In this document: one piece after another, positions 1-7,802 of the stretch
Position numbering within the stretch: position 1 is the stretch's first letter
Layout: the number at the start of each line of letters is the position of its first letter
Assembly: GCA_003695135.1 (NCBI GenBank)
Contig: RFIR01000025.1
Location: 1-10,635 of the forward strand
Source of the DNA: Alphaproteobacteria bacterium
GTDB taxonomy: Bacteria > Pseudomonadota > Alphaproteobacteria > Rhodobacterales > Rhodobacteraceae
Direction: 5' to 3'
DNA length: 10,635 bases
The notes under the pieces: generated by a model
Told to the model about the DNA's origin: nothing
Databases searched by the model: none
What the model saw: only the letters and a program-made list of their open reading frames with translations
Translations under genes and position numbers: made by a program

Positions 1-141
1 ACGCGGGGGCATGCGACCGCCCGGCTGGGCGCGAAGCGCCCGCCAAGGGGGCGGGCGGGCGCATGCCCGGGTTCGCTGCGCTCCCCGGGCGGAAAACCCG
101 AATGGGCGCAAAAGGGCTGACCCGCCCGGACGCGGCACGCC
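1..141. other. Non-coding stretch rich in nested palindromes, downstream of the antiporter gene
   Basis: No gene is supported here. The stretch is very GC-rich and holds several inverted repeats. Arms at 9-23 and 52-66 match at 14 of 15 positions. Inside them lies a perfect hairpin (six-base arms 27-32 and 36-41, three-base loop). A further seven-base arm pair lies at 65-71 and 84-90, with another six-base pair at 68-73 and 95-100. The region follows the stop of the minus-strand antiporter gene, so the hairpins could stop or protect its mRNA. No T-run follows them on the minus strand, so they are not classic intrinsic terminators. A repeated extragenic element is the other reading. Confidence 0.5.
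9..66. repeat. Long imperfect inverted repeat enclosing a second hairpin
   Basis: The outer arms 9-23 and 52-66 are reverse complements apart from one base (A at 17 against C on the partner). Both outer ends carry the palindrome GCATGC (9-14 and 61-66). Within the loop, GGGCGC at 27-32 pairs with GCGCCC at 36-41 around GAA. The whole could fold as a stem with an internal hairpin, or be extruded as a cruciform. Seen directly in the sequence; any function is inference. Confidence 0.55.
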
Positions 142-1077
<936 letters not shown>

Positions 1078-1147
1078 GCAATGAAGCTCCTGCGCCGGTG
1101 GCGATGCTGGCGTTGAGGTAATGCGCAGGGCGCGCGGGAAAAAGACC

Positions 1148-1324
1148 CTAGGATTTCCAGCCGCAGGGGCAGCCGGTGTCGCCGGCCAGCGGCGCGCCGC
1201 AATCGGGGCAGCGCTTCACGCCGATACGCGGCTTGCGGTCGGGCCACAGCTTGACACGCCATTTGCCGACCCAGGCGATGACGGCGAAGAAGACGAGAAC
1301 CAGAAGGGCGAGCTTGGCCAGCAT
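1148..1324 (-). CDS. 58-residue membrane-anchored zinc-ribbon protein
   Basis: A small protein with one N-terminal hydrophobic helix (about residues 3-19), a basic linker (21-38) and a C-terminal zinc-ribbon-like knuckle. The knuckle has CPDCG at 39-43 and CPCG at 52-55, so four cysteines could hold one Zn2+. The hydrophobic segment followed by basic residues suggests an anchor with the zinc ribbon in the cytoplasm. Its ATG starts one base after the TGA of the upstream peptidase gene (TGA-C-ATG on the minus strand). Only a weak GGAA lies ahead of it, so translation is probably coupled to the peptidase gene. An in-frame start further upstream exists, but it would run inside the peptidase gene in another frame and is less likely. 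Function unknown. The tight coupling suggests, but does not prove, a job linked to the S49 peptidase. Confidence 0.75.
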   Translation of the reverse strand: MLAKLALLVLVFFAVIAWVGKWRVKLWPDRKPRIGVKRCPDCGAPLAGDTGCPCGWKS

Positions 1325-1325
1325 G

Positions 1326-2156
1326 TCACATTCCGTATCTGGACCAGAGCGCCCGGTCCTCCAGCGCCTCGCCCAGCCGCGCCGGCAGGGCATGGATGCT
1401 CTCGCTGCCCGGCCCGCCAAGGCGTTGCAGCAGGCTGCGGCGAGGCGCGGTGACGCGGAAGCGCACCTTCTCGCCCAGCTTTTCCTTCATCACCGGCACC
1501 AGATGGCCGATGCCGTCGGCCAGGCCGAGCTTCACCGCCTGCGTCCCGATCCAGAACGCCCCGGTGAACAGCCCCTTGCCGGTCAGCCGCGCGCCGCGCC
1601 GGTCCCGGACCTGGGCGATGAAGCTCTCATGCAGCGATTTCAGGATCGCATCGAGCCGCGCCACCTCGGCCGGATCCTCCGGCCGGAACGGATCGAGGGC
1701 CGATTTCTGCTCGCCGGCAGTGTGAACGCGCCGCTCGATCCCGACCCGGGCGATCAGGTCCTGCAGGCCGAAGCCGGCCGAGATCACCCCGATCGAGCCG
1801 AGGATCGAGCCGGCATCGGCCCAGATCTCGTCCGCCGCCGTGGCCAGCCAGTAGCCGCCCGAGGCCGCGACATCCTCGCAGAAGGCATAGACCGGGATGC
1901 CGGTCTCCTCGGCCAGCCGCCGGATGCGCGCCGCGATCAGCGCCGACTGCACCGGAGAGCCGCCGGGCGAGTTGATCGCCAGCGCCACCGCCGCCGGGCG
2001 GCCGCGGCGAAAGGCGCGCTCGATCACCTCGGCCAGCATGTGGTCGGAAAGTGCGGGGCCGAACCGGCCGGCAATGCCGATGGCGCCGTAAAGCCGGATG
2101 ACCGATACCACCGGGCTGCGCGGGACCAGCGTATCGAGGAAGGAAAACCACCGCAT
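1326..2156 (-). CDS. S49 family serine peptidase (SppA/SohB-like signal peptide peptidase)
   Basis: A 276-residue Ser-Lys protease of MEROPS family S49, whose members cut leftover signal peptides or membrane protein fragments. The SPGG motif is at 63-66. The catalytic serine is most likely Ser99 in AASGGYW, and the general-base lysine Lys151 in GEQKSALDPF. The 52-residue spacing equals that of the Ser/Lys dyad of Bacillus subtilis SppA as I recall it. The protein is of the short, single-domain type. Unlike many SppA proteins it shows no clear N-terminal membrane helix, so it may be soluble or peripheral. Start choice is uncertain: this ATG sits just before the conserved PVVSVIRLYG strand but has no good ribosome site. 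A GTG at 2195 (13 residues longer) has GAAGGA five bases upstream. It heads the likely operon with the zinc-ribbon and antiporter genes and is divergent from the YdcH-like gene. Confidence 0.88.
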   Translation of the reverse strand: MRWFSFLDTLVPRSPVVSVIRLYGAIGIAGRFGPALSDHMLAEVIERAFRRGRPAAVALAINSPGGSPVQSALIAARIRRLAEETGIPVYAFCEDVAASGGYWLATAADEIWADAGSILGSIGVISAGFGLQDLIARVGIERRVHTAGEQKSALDPFRPEDPAEVARLDAILKSLHESFIAQVRDRRGARLTGKGLFTGAFWIGTQAVKLGLADGIGHLVPVMKEKLGEKVRFRVTAPRRSLLQRLGGPGSESIHALPARLGEALEDRALWSRYGM

Positions 2157-2192
2157 TGCGCTCAAATAGGCGAGGCGGCCTGCATCGGCAAG

Positions 2193-2206
2193 CACGGTTT
2201 TCCTTC
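2193..2206 (-). promoter_or_regulatory. Shine-Dalgarno plus GTG: alternative start of the S49 peptidase gene
   Basis: On the minus strand GAAGGA (2201-2206) lies five bases ahead of GTG (2193-2195), in frame with the peptidase gene. This is a better ribosome site than the one ahead of the ATG at 2156, and would add 13 residues. Family alignment favours the ATG and local signals favour the GTG; I leave both open. Confidence 0.4.
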
Positions 2207-2232
2207 ACCAACGCGGCCGAATGCGCTAGATT
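2204..2232 (+). promoter_or_regulatory. Weak sigma-70-like promoter candidate for the YdcH-purEK transcript
   Basis: TTCACC at 2204-2209 and TAGATT at 2227-2232 are separated by 17 bases, and each matches the consensus at four of six positions. Transcription would begin at about 2238-2240, right at the ATG at 2240. That implies either a leaderless mRNA or use of the downstream ATG at 2282. Motif matching by eye only. Confidence 0.3.
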
Positions 2233-2239
2233 TCGCAAC

Positions 2240-2482
2240 ATGAAGGACGGCGACGAGACACCCGGCGCGGGCGTGCCGCAGATGTCGCATGAGGACATAC
2301 TGCGTCTGCGGCTCGACATTCTGGTGCGCGAACACCGCGATCTCGACGAGGCGATCCATGCGCTCGACGCCGAGGGCCGCGCCGATCCTCTGACCGTGCG
2401 GCGGCTGAAGAAGAAGCGGCTGCAGCTGAAGGACCAGATCGCCCGCATCGAGGACGAGCTGACCCCCGACATCATCGCTTGA
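2240..2482 (+). CDS. YdcH family (DUF465) small protein
   Basis: An 80-residue, highly charged, helical protein. The core (about residues 16-80) has the DUF465/YdcH pattern: a first helix with EHRDLDEAI at 31-39, then RRLKKKRLQLKDQI at 54-67 and the tail LTPDIIA. It has no membrane segment or signal peptide, and two amphipathic helices suggest a small coiled-coil hairpin. The molecular role of this family is not established. No convincing ribosome site precedes the ATG at 2240. An in-frame ATG at 2282 would give a 66-residue protein, close to the usual family length. The gene stands 59 bases ahead of purE on the same strand and is probably co-transcribed. I recall the same order (DUF465, purE, purK) in other Rhodobacterales. 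Confidence 0.85.
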   Translation: MKDGDETPGAGVPQMSHEDILRLRLDILVREHRDLDEAIHALDAEGRADPLTVRRLKKKRLQLKDQIARIEDELTPDIIA

Positions 2483-2541
2483 GCCTTCGCCGATCAGCGG
2501 CTAGGCAGGCGCCGGCAGAGCCCAGGCAGGAGAACGCGCCC

Positions 2542-3030
2542 ATGTCCGCCCCGCTGGTCGGCATCGTGATGGGAAGCCGGTCCGACTGGCCGGTGATGGA
2601 ACCGGCCGCCGAGATGCTGCAGACGCTGCGGGTCGCCCATGAGGTGCGCATCGTCTCGGCCCACCGCACACCGGACCGGCTGTGGCGTTATGGCAGCGAG
2701 GCCGAGGGGCGGGGGCTGAGGGTGATCATCGCCGGCGCCGGCGGCGCGGCCCATCTGCCCGGCATGCTCGCCTCCAAGACCCGGCTGCCGGTTCTGGGCG
2801 TGCCGGTGCCGGCCACGGCGCTGAACGGGCTCGATGCGCTCTATTCCATCGTGCAGATGCCGCGCGGCTTTCCGGTCGGCACGCTGGCCATCGGCAAGCC
2901 CGGTGCGGCCAATGCCGGGCTTCTGGCCGCGCAGATCCTCGCGCTCTCCGATCCCGATCTCGCCGGACGGCTGCGCGACTGGCGCGCGGCGCTCTCGGCC
3001 GCGGTGCCCGAGACCCCGACCGATGGCTGA
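2542..3030 (+). CDS. purE: 5-(carboxyamino)imidazole ribonucleotide mutase PurE (class I)
   Basis: A cytoplasmic purine-synthesis enzyme of 162 residues that converts N5-CAIR to CAIR, the step after PurK. The class I signatures are clear. The nucleotide-phosphate loop GSRSDW is at 11-16. SAHRTPDR at 39-46 includes His41, the equivalent of the catalytic histidine of Escherichia coli PurE. A glycine-rich AGAGGAAHLPGM is at 64-75, and SIVQMPRGFPVGTLAIGKPG at 102-121. The length is normal. The start is fixed by AGGAG at 2528-2532, nine bases upstream of the ATG; a TTG at 2479 in the same frame lacks such support. Its last eight bases (ATGGCTGA) contain the purK start, a typical translational coupling. 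Confidence 0.97.
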   Translation: MSAPLVGIVMGSRSDWPVMEPAAEMLQTLRVAHEVRIVSAHRTPDRLWRYGSEAEGRGLRVIIAGAGGAAHLPGMLASKTRLPVLGVPVPATALNGLDALYSIVQMPRGFPVGTLAIGKPGAANAGLLAAQILALSDPDLAGRLRDWRAALSAAVPETPTDG

Positions 3031-4099
3031 GCCGCCCCTGCCTCCGGGCAGTACCATCGGCATTCTCGGCGGCGGCCAGCTTGGCCGCATGCTGTCGATG
3101 GCCGCGGCGCGGCTGGGCATGAGAGCCCACATCTATGCACCGGAGCCTGACCCGCCGGCCGGCCATGTCGCGCATCGGGTGACCACGGCGGGCTGGGACG
3201 ACCACGCCGCGCTCGACGCCTTTGCCGCAACGGTCGATGTGGTGACGCTGGAATTCGAGAACATACCGGTCGAGACCCTGCACCGGCTTGCGTCGTCGCG
3301 GCCGGTGCGCCCCGGCCCCGGGTCGCTGGAGGTCAGCCAGGACCGGCTCGCCGAAAAGCGCTTCCTGAATGCGGCCGGCATCGCCACCGCCCGGTTCCAT
3401 CCCGTCGACGGCGAGGAGGATATCGCGCGGGCCATCGTCGCCTGCGGCGCGCCGGGCATCCTGAAAACGCGGCGCCTCGGCTATGACGGCAAGGGCCAGA
3501 TCCGCATCGAGGCGGCCGGCGAGGCGGGGGCGGCCTGGTCCGCGCTCGGCCGACGGCCGGCGATTTACGAAGCCTTCGTCGATTTCGGTCTGGAACTGTC
3601 GGTGGTCGCCGCACGCGGGCGCGACGGCGCGGTCGCCTGCTTCGATCCGGCCGAGAACCGGCATGAAGCCGGCATCCTGCGCCGTTCCACGGTGCCGGGG
3701 GCGGTATCGGCGGCGCAGCGGGTCGAGGCGGCGCTGATCGCCGGGCGCATCCTCAACGCGCTCGACCATGTCGGGGTGATGGGGGTGGAATTCTTCGCCG
3801 CCGGGAACGGGCTTCTCGTCAACGAGATCGCGCCGCGGGTGCACAATTCCGGGCACTGGACCATCGAGGCCTGCACGATCGACCAGTTCGAGCAGCACAT
3901 CCGCGCCATCTGCGGCTGGCCGCTGGGCGACGGCGCACGGCATGCCGATGCGGTGATGGAAAACCTGATCGGCGCCGAGGCCGGGGACTGGCCGCGCATC
4001 GCCGCCGACCCCGCCGCCGCGCTGCATCTCTACGGCAAGGACCCGCCGCGCCCGGGGCGCAAGATGGGCCATGTGACGCGAATCCGGCCGCGGGGCTGA
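3023..4099 (+). CDS. purK: 5-(carboxyamino)imidazole ribonucleotide synthase PurK
   Basis: An ATP-grasp carboxylase-type enzyme of 358 residues that uses ATP and bicarbonate to make N5-CAIR from AIR, feeding PurE. The N-terminal preATP-grasp domain has GILGGGQLGRML at 13-24. LEFENIP at 76-82 and SQDRLAEKRFL at 105-115 follow. The central ATP-grasp part has LKTRRLGYDGKGQ at 147-159. The C-terminal part has MGVEFF at 253-258 and NEIAPRVHNSGHWT at 267-280, which carries metal- and phosphate-binding residues, then IDQFEQHIRAI at 286-296. The length is normal. The start overlaps the purE stop by eight bases. A hairpin at 4107-4127 follows the stop. Confidence 0.97.
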   Translation: MAEPPLPPGSTIGILGGGQLGRMLSMAAARLGMRAHIYAPEPDPPAGHVAHRVTTAGWDDHAALDAFAATVDVVTLEFENIPVETLHRLASSRPVRPGPGSLEVSQDRLAEKRFLNAAGIATARFHPVDGEEDIARAIVACGAPGILKTRRLGYDGKGQIRIEAAGEAGAAWSALGRRPAIYEAFVDFGLELSVVAARGRDGAVACFDPAENRHEAGILRRSTVPGAVSAAQRVEAALIAGRILNALDHVGVMGVEFFAAGNGLLVNEIAPRVHNSGHWTIEACTIDQFEQHIRAICGWPLGDGARHADAVMENLIGAEAGDWPRIAADPAAALHLYGKDPPRPGRKMGHVTRIRPRG

Positions 4100-4106
4100 G
4101 GCCGTC

Positions 4107-4127
4107 CGCCGGCCCACCCGGCCGGCG
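4107..4127. terminator. Hairpin between convergent purK and the DUF1508 gene
   Basis: A perfect eight-base stem, CGCCGGCC at 4107-4114 and GGCCGGCG at 4120-4127, around a five-base loop. It fills most of the 31-base gap between two converging genes, so it could end transcription from both sides. No T-run follows on either strand, so termination is inferred and might be weak or Rho-assisted. Confidence 0.5.
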
Positions 4128-4130
4128 CGT

Positions 4131-4442
4131 CTAGGCCCGGTAGCCCTGGCGCGCCGCGTTGGCCTTGCAGTCGTCCTCGGACAGATAGCCCTCGGAGGAT
4201 GCCCCGACGACCTGACCGTTCGAGGCCTTGCGCCGCCAGCGATACTGGCCGCGCTTGTCGGTATAGAACTCCCACTTGTCCGAGGCCTTGTAGCCGCGGT
4301 TCATGTTGGCCTCGCAATCGGCCTTGGACTTGTAGCCCTCCGAAGCGGCGCCGACGATCTTGCCGTTCGTGGCGATGCGGCGCCAGCGCCACTCGCCGCG
4401 CTTGTCCTTGTAGACCTCGAACTTGTCCCTTTCTCCGGCCAT
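4131..4442 (-). CDS. Tandem DUF1508 (YegP-type) protein
   Basis: A 103-residue, strongly basic and aromatic protein made of two near-identical DUF1508 units. Unit one runs from about residue 8 to 47 and unit two from 57 to 96. Each has the pattern [F/W]E-x-Y-x-DKRG-x-[W/Y]RWRR, then NGK/NGQ, VGA-x-SEGY and a helix with one cysteine (Cys43, Cys92). DUF1508 units form a small beta-beta-beta-alpha fold; the family's biochemical role is not established. There is no signal peptide or membrane segment. The ATG is preceded by GAGGAG on the minus strand, close to the start. A longer frame reaching upstream to 4514 would run to the end of the transporter gene and is not needed. It follows the EamA transporter gene by 68 bases and may share its transcript. 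Confidence 0.9.
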   Translation of the reverse strand: MAGERDKFEVYKDKRGEWRWRRIATNGKIVGAASEGYKSKADCEANMNRGYKASDKWEFYTDKRGQYRWRRKASNGQVVGASSEGYLSEDDCKANAARQGYRA

Positions 4443-4510
4443 GTCTCCTCGCTCCCTGTCCTGTCGGTTCCATGATCCATGTTGCGCAGCATCCGCAGCC
4501 GGCGCAAGCG

Positions 4511-5365
4511 TCACGCCGGTCTTTTAACGCCCGATGCGCGAATTGCCAGCAGAACGCCACCGGCAATCAGCGCCGCGCCCGCGACGAAACGCCAGGTCAG
4601 CGTCTCGGCAAGAAAGACCATGCCCCCGCCCATGGCGATCAGCGGCACGCTGGTCATGGCGACGGCCGAGAGCGTGGCGCTGAGGCTGCGCAGGGCGGTG
4701 TACCAGATGGCGTAGCCGCAGCCCGAGGCCACCGCGCCGGAGGCAACCGCAAGCCCGATGCCCGCCAGAGACGCCGTCTCGCCGGCCGTCATCGCCGCCA
4801 CGGCCAGCGGAACCCCGCCCAGGCCGGCGGCCCACAGAAAGCTCGATGCGGTATCGGCCAGCGGATGCGGCGAGCCGCGCCCCTGAAGCGTGTAGACGCC
4901 CCAGCCCGCCGCTGCCACCAGCATCAAGAGCGCCGACAGCGTGTCGGGCGCTGTCGCGCCGGGCAGGAAGAGCACCGCCAGCCCGGAGAGCCCCAGCGCC
5001 GAACCCAGCCAGCGCCCCCAGCCGGGACGCTCGCCGCCCAGCAGCGCGCCTGCGAACACGGTCACCTGCACGCCGGCGAAGAGAAGCAGGGCGCCGGTCC
5101 CCGCATCGAGCATCAGATAGGCCCAGGAAAAGGCCGCCGCGTAGATCAGCAGCGCCAGGCCGTTGCGCCAGAACGACTGTCGCAGGATGCCGGGCGCGAA
5201 GGGCCGGCTGCGCACCAGCGCCGCCAGCAGCGCCAGTCCCGATCCGAGCCGTATCGCGGTGAAGAGCGCGGGGCCGATATCGCCGCCCGCCAGCGCCATG
5301 CGGGTGAGCACCGAGTTGGCGGCGAAGGCAATCAGCGCAAGGCTCGTGATCAGGAACAGGCGCAT
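4511..5365 (-). CDS. EamA/DMT-superfamily transporter
   Basis: An inner-membrane protein of 284 residues with about ten hydrophobic helices, arranged as two EamA domains (roughly 1-130 and 140-280). The N-terminus FAANSVLTRMAL (14-25) and the glycine-rich SGCGYAIWYTALRSLSAT (about 209-226) in the second half fit the drug/metabolite transporter superfamily. EamA proteins export amino acids or other metabolites, but the substrate cannot be inferred here. The ATG at 5365 starts right at the first helix. It has only a weak GATGAG upstream, and an in-frame ATG at 5419 with GGAG two bases ahead would add 18 residues that do not look like the family. Upstream lies a non-coding region with a REP-like element. 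Confidence 0.88.
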   Translation of the reverse strand: MRLFLITSLALIAFAANSVLTRMALAGGDIGPALFTAIRLGSGLALLAALVRSRPFAPGILRQSFWRNGLALLIYAAAFSWAYLMLDAGTGALLLFAGVQVTVFAGALLGGERPGWGRWLGSALGLSGLAVLFLPGATAPDTLSALLMLVAAAGWGVYTLQGRGSPHPLADTASSFLWAAGLGGVPLAVAAMTAGETASLAGIGLAVASGAVASGCGYAIWYTALRSLSATLSAVAMTSVPLIAMGGGMVFLAETLTWRFVAGAALIAGGVLLAIRASGVKRPA

Positions 5366-5424
5366 GCGCTCATCTTGCCACGGCCCGACCGCTCTGCCTA
5401 CAGGAAGCCCGCGCTCCATTCTCC

Positions 5425-5490
5425 ATCGCCCCTGCGGGCGATGACCGGGGCGCTGCCCCGGACCCCGGAGTATTGCGGCCAAGAAGAAGA
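5425..5490. repeat. REP-like double hairpin element
   Basis: Two hairpins stand in tandem. The first is ATCGCCC at 5425-5431 with GGGCGAT at 5436-5442 and a four-base loop. The second is CCGGGGC at 5445-5451 with GCCCCGG at 5455-5461 and a GCT loop. After them comes GACCCCGGAGTATT and a purine-rich AAGAAGAAGAGG (5482-5493). I recall very similar GGGGC-GCT-GCCCC plus CCCCGGAGTATT blocks recurring between genes in Rhodobacter and Paracoccus genomes, so this is probably a dispersed extragenic repeat. The structure is seen directly; the family membership is from memory. Confidence 0.55.
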
Positions 5491-5560
5491 GGACGGTTGC
5501 TCCGACGCTGCGGCTGCGGTCACGGGCCGGTACAGGCTCCACGGCCGCCCGGGAGCTGCA

Positions 5561-5591
5561 AACAAAAAAATGGGGAGCCTTTCGGCTCCCC
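5561..5591 (-). terminator. Intrinsic terminator of the groES-groEL operon
   Basis: On the minus strand a perfect eight-base stem (GGGGAGCC and GGCTCCCC, 5572-5591) closes on a GAAA tetraloop. It is followed by one A, seven T residues (5570-5564), G and TT. This is a textbook Rho-independent terminator, 51 bases after the groEL stop. It isolates the chaperonin operon from the EamA gene downstream. Confidence 0.93.
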
Positions 5592-5642
5592 GTGCAACGT
5601 CTGTCCCTCGTTGATGCCAAGAGACTGTTCTTGTTGCTTTTC

Positions 5643-7286
<1,644 letters not shown>

Positions 7287-7334
7287 GTTGTCGCTCCGTT
7301 CCTGTCAGATCTGCAGATGTTCGGGTGTTCGCGC

Positions 7335-7646
7335 TCAGGCAGCCTTGGCGGCCGCGCTGGCGTCGATGATGCCGAGGATGTCGCTTTCCTTCATGATCAG
7401 ATAGTCCTCACCCTCGATCTTGACCTCGGTGCCGGACCACTTGCCGAACAGGATGCGGTCGCCGGGCTTCACGGCCATGGGGATCAGCTCGCCCGAATCC
7501 TTGCGCGCACCCTCGCCACAAGCGATGACCTCGCCTTCGGCGGGCTTTTCCTTCGCGGTATCGGGGATGATCAGGCCACCCTTGGTCTTTTCCTCGCTCT
7601 CGATCCGGCGGACCAGAACCCGGTCATGCAACGGGGTAAAATGCAT
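7335..7646 (-). CDS. groES: 10 kDa co-chaperonin GroES
   Basis: A 103-residue co-chaperonin whose heptamer caps the GroEL ring. The N-terminus FTPLHDRVLVRRIE (3-16) is typical. It is followed by the mobile loop that contacts GroEL (about 17-33, KTKGGLIIPDTAKEKP) and then GEVIACGEG at 37-45. KPGDRILFGKWSGTEVKIEG (60-79) and MKESDILGII (85-94) follow. The C-terminus DASAAAKAA is a few residues longer than in the usual 95-97-residue protein. The ATG has AGGAG eight bases upstream on the minus strand. First gene of the groES-groEL operon, under the CIRCE element at 7702-7738. Confidence 0.98.
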   Translation of the reverse strand: MHFTPLHDRVLVRRIESEEKTKGGLIIPDTAKEKPAEGEVIACGEGARKDSGELIPMAVKPGDRILFGKWSGTEVKIEGEDYLIMKESDILGIIDASAAAKAA

Positions 7647-7701
7647 GGTTATCGCTCCTTGACAGCGCAGTTCGCTTCGGTTTGATGGGGCGAGGCGCAA
7701 G

Positions 7702-7738
7702 GCCTGTTAGCACTCACCGCCCCCGAGTGCTAACAGGC
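7702..7738 (-). promoter_or_regulatory. CIRCE operator (HrcA binding site), extended palindrome
   Basis: TTAGCACTC at 7707-7715, a nine-base spacer, and GAGTGCTAA at 7725-7733 match the CIRCE consensus exactly. The palindrome extends five more base pairs on each side, giving perfect 14-base arms (7702-7715 and 7725-7738). It lies just downstream of the -10 box of the groES promoter, where HrcA binding would block transcription start; the transcribed copy could also form a 5' hairpin. HrcA itself is not encoded in the window. Confidence 0.97.
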
Positions 7739-7741
7739 GGG

Positions 7742-7770
7742 CATGTAAAGCGCAGACCCCATCGTGTCAA
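7742..7770 (-). promoter_or_regulatory. groES-groEL promoter
   Basis: On the minus strand a perfect -35 box TTGACA (7765-7770) is followed after 17 bases by TACATG (7742-7747), a weak -10. Transcription should start at about 7735, at the upstream edge of CIRCE, with a leader of about 90 bases to groES. The -35 region also reads CTTGA, which could suit the heat-shock factor RpoH, but the -10 region is a poor match to its consensus. The boxes were found by eye. Confidence 0.7.
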
Positions 7771-7802
7771 GACCCCCGAAAGCACTGGGAAACAGGGAAG
7801 GA

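Larger units (their letters stand above)
5366..5642. other. Intergenic region between groEL and the EamA gene
   Basis: This 277-base stretch holds no supported gene. It contains the groEL terminator (5561-5591) and a double-hairpin element (5425-5461 with a flank to about 5490). It should also contain the EamA promoter, which I could not place. A reading frame continuous with the EamA gene runs across it, through the terminator, but has no family-like sequence and is not credible. Confidence 0.6.

Noticed and set aside
2726..4117. A 463-codon minus-strand frame across purE/purK
   Set aside because: Shadow of the purK coding sequence; composition is Arg/Pro/Gly/Ala-rich without recognisable motifs, and it would cross the purK terminator-like hairpin.
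4199..5614. A 471-codon plus-strand frame opposite the EamA and DUF1508 genes
   Set aside because: Gln/Arg/Ala-rich low-complexity translation and no start signals; the minus-strand genes have clear family signatures.
5366..5620. An N-terminal extension of the EamA transporter of up to 85 residues
   Set aside because: It would run through the groEL terminator and the REP-like hairpins, and the family starts right at the first helix.
7306..7318. Overlapping short palindromes (CAGATCTG, ATCTGCAGAT) between groES and groEL
   Set aside because: Too short to be a convincing operator or hairpin and may be chance; no second copy seen in the window.
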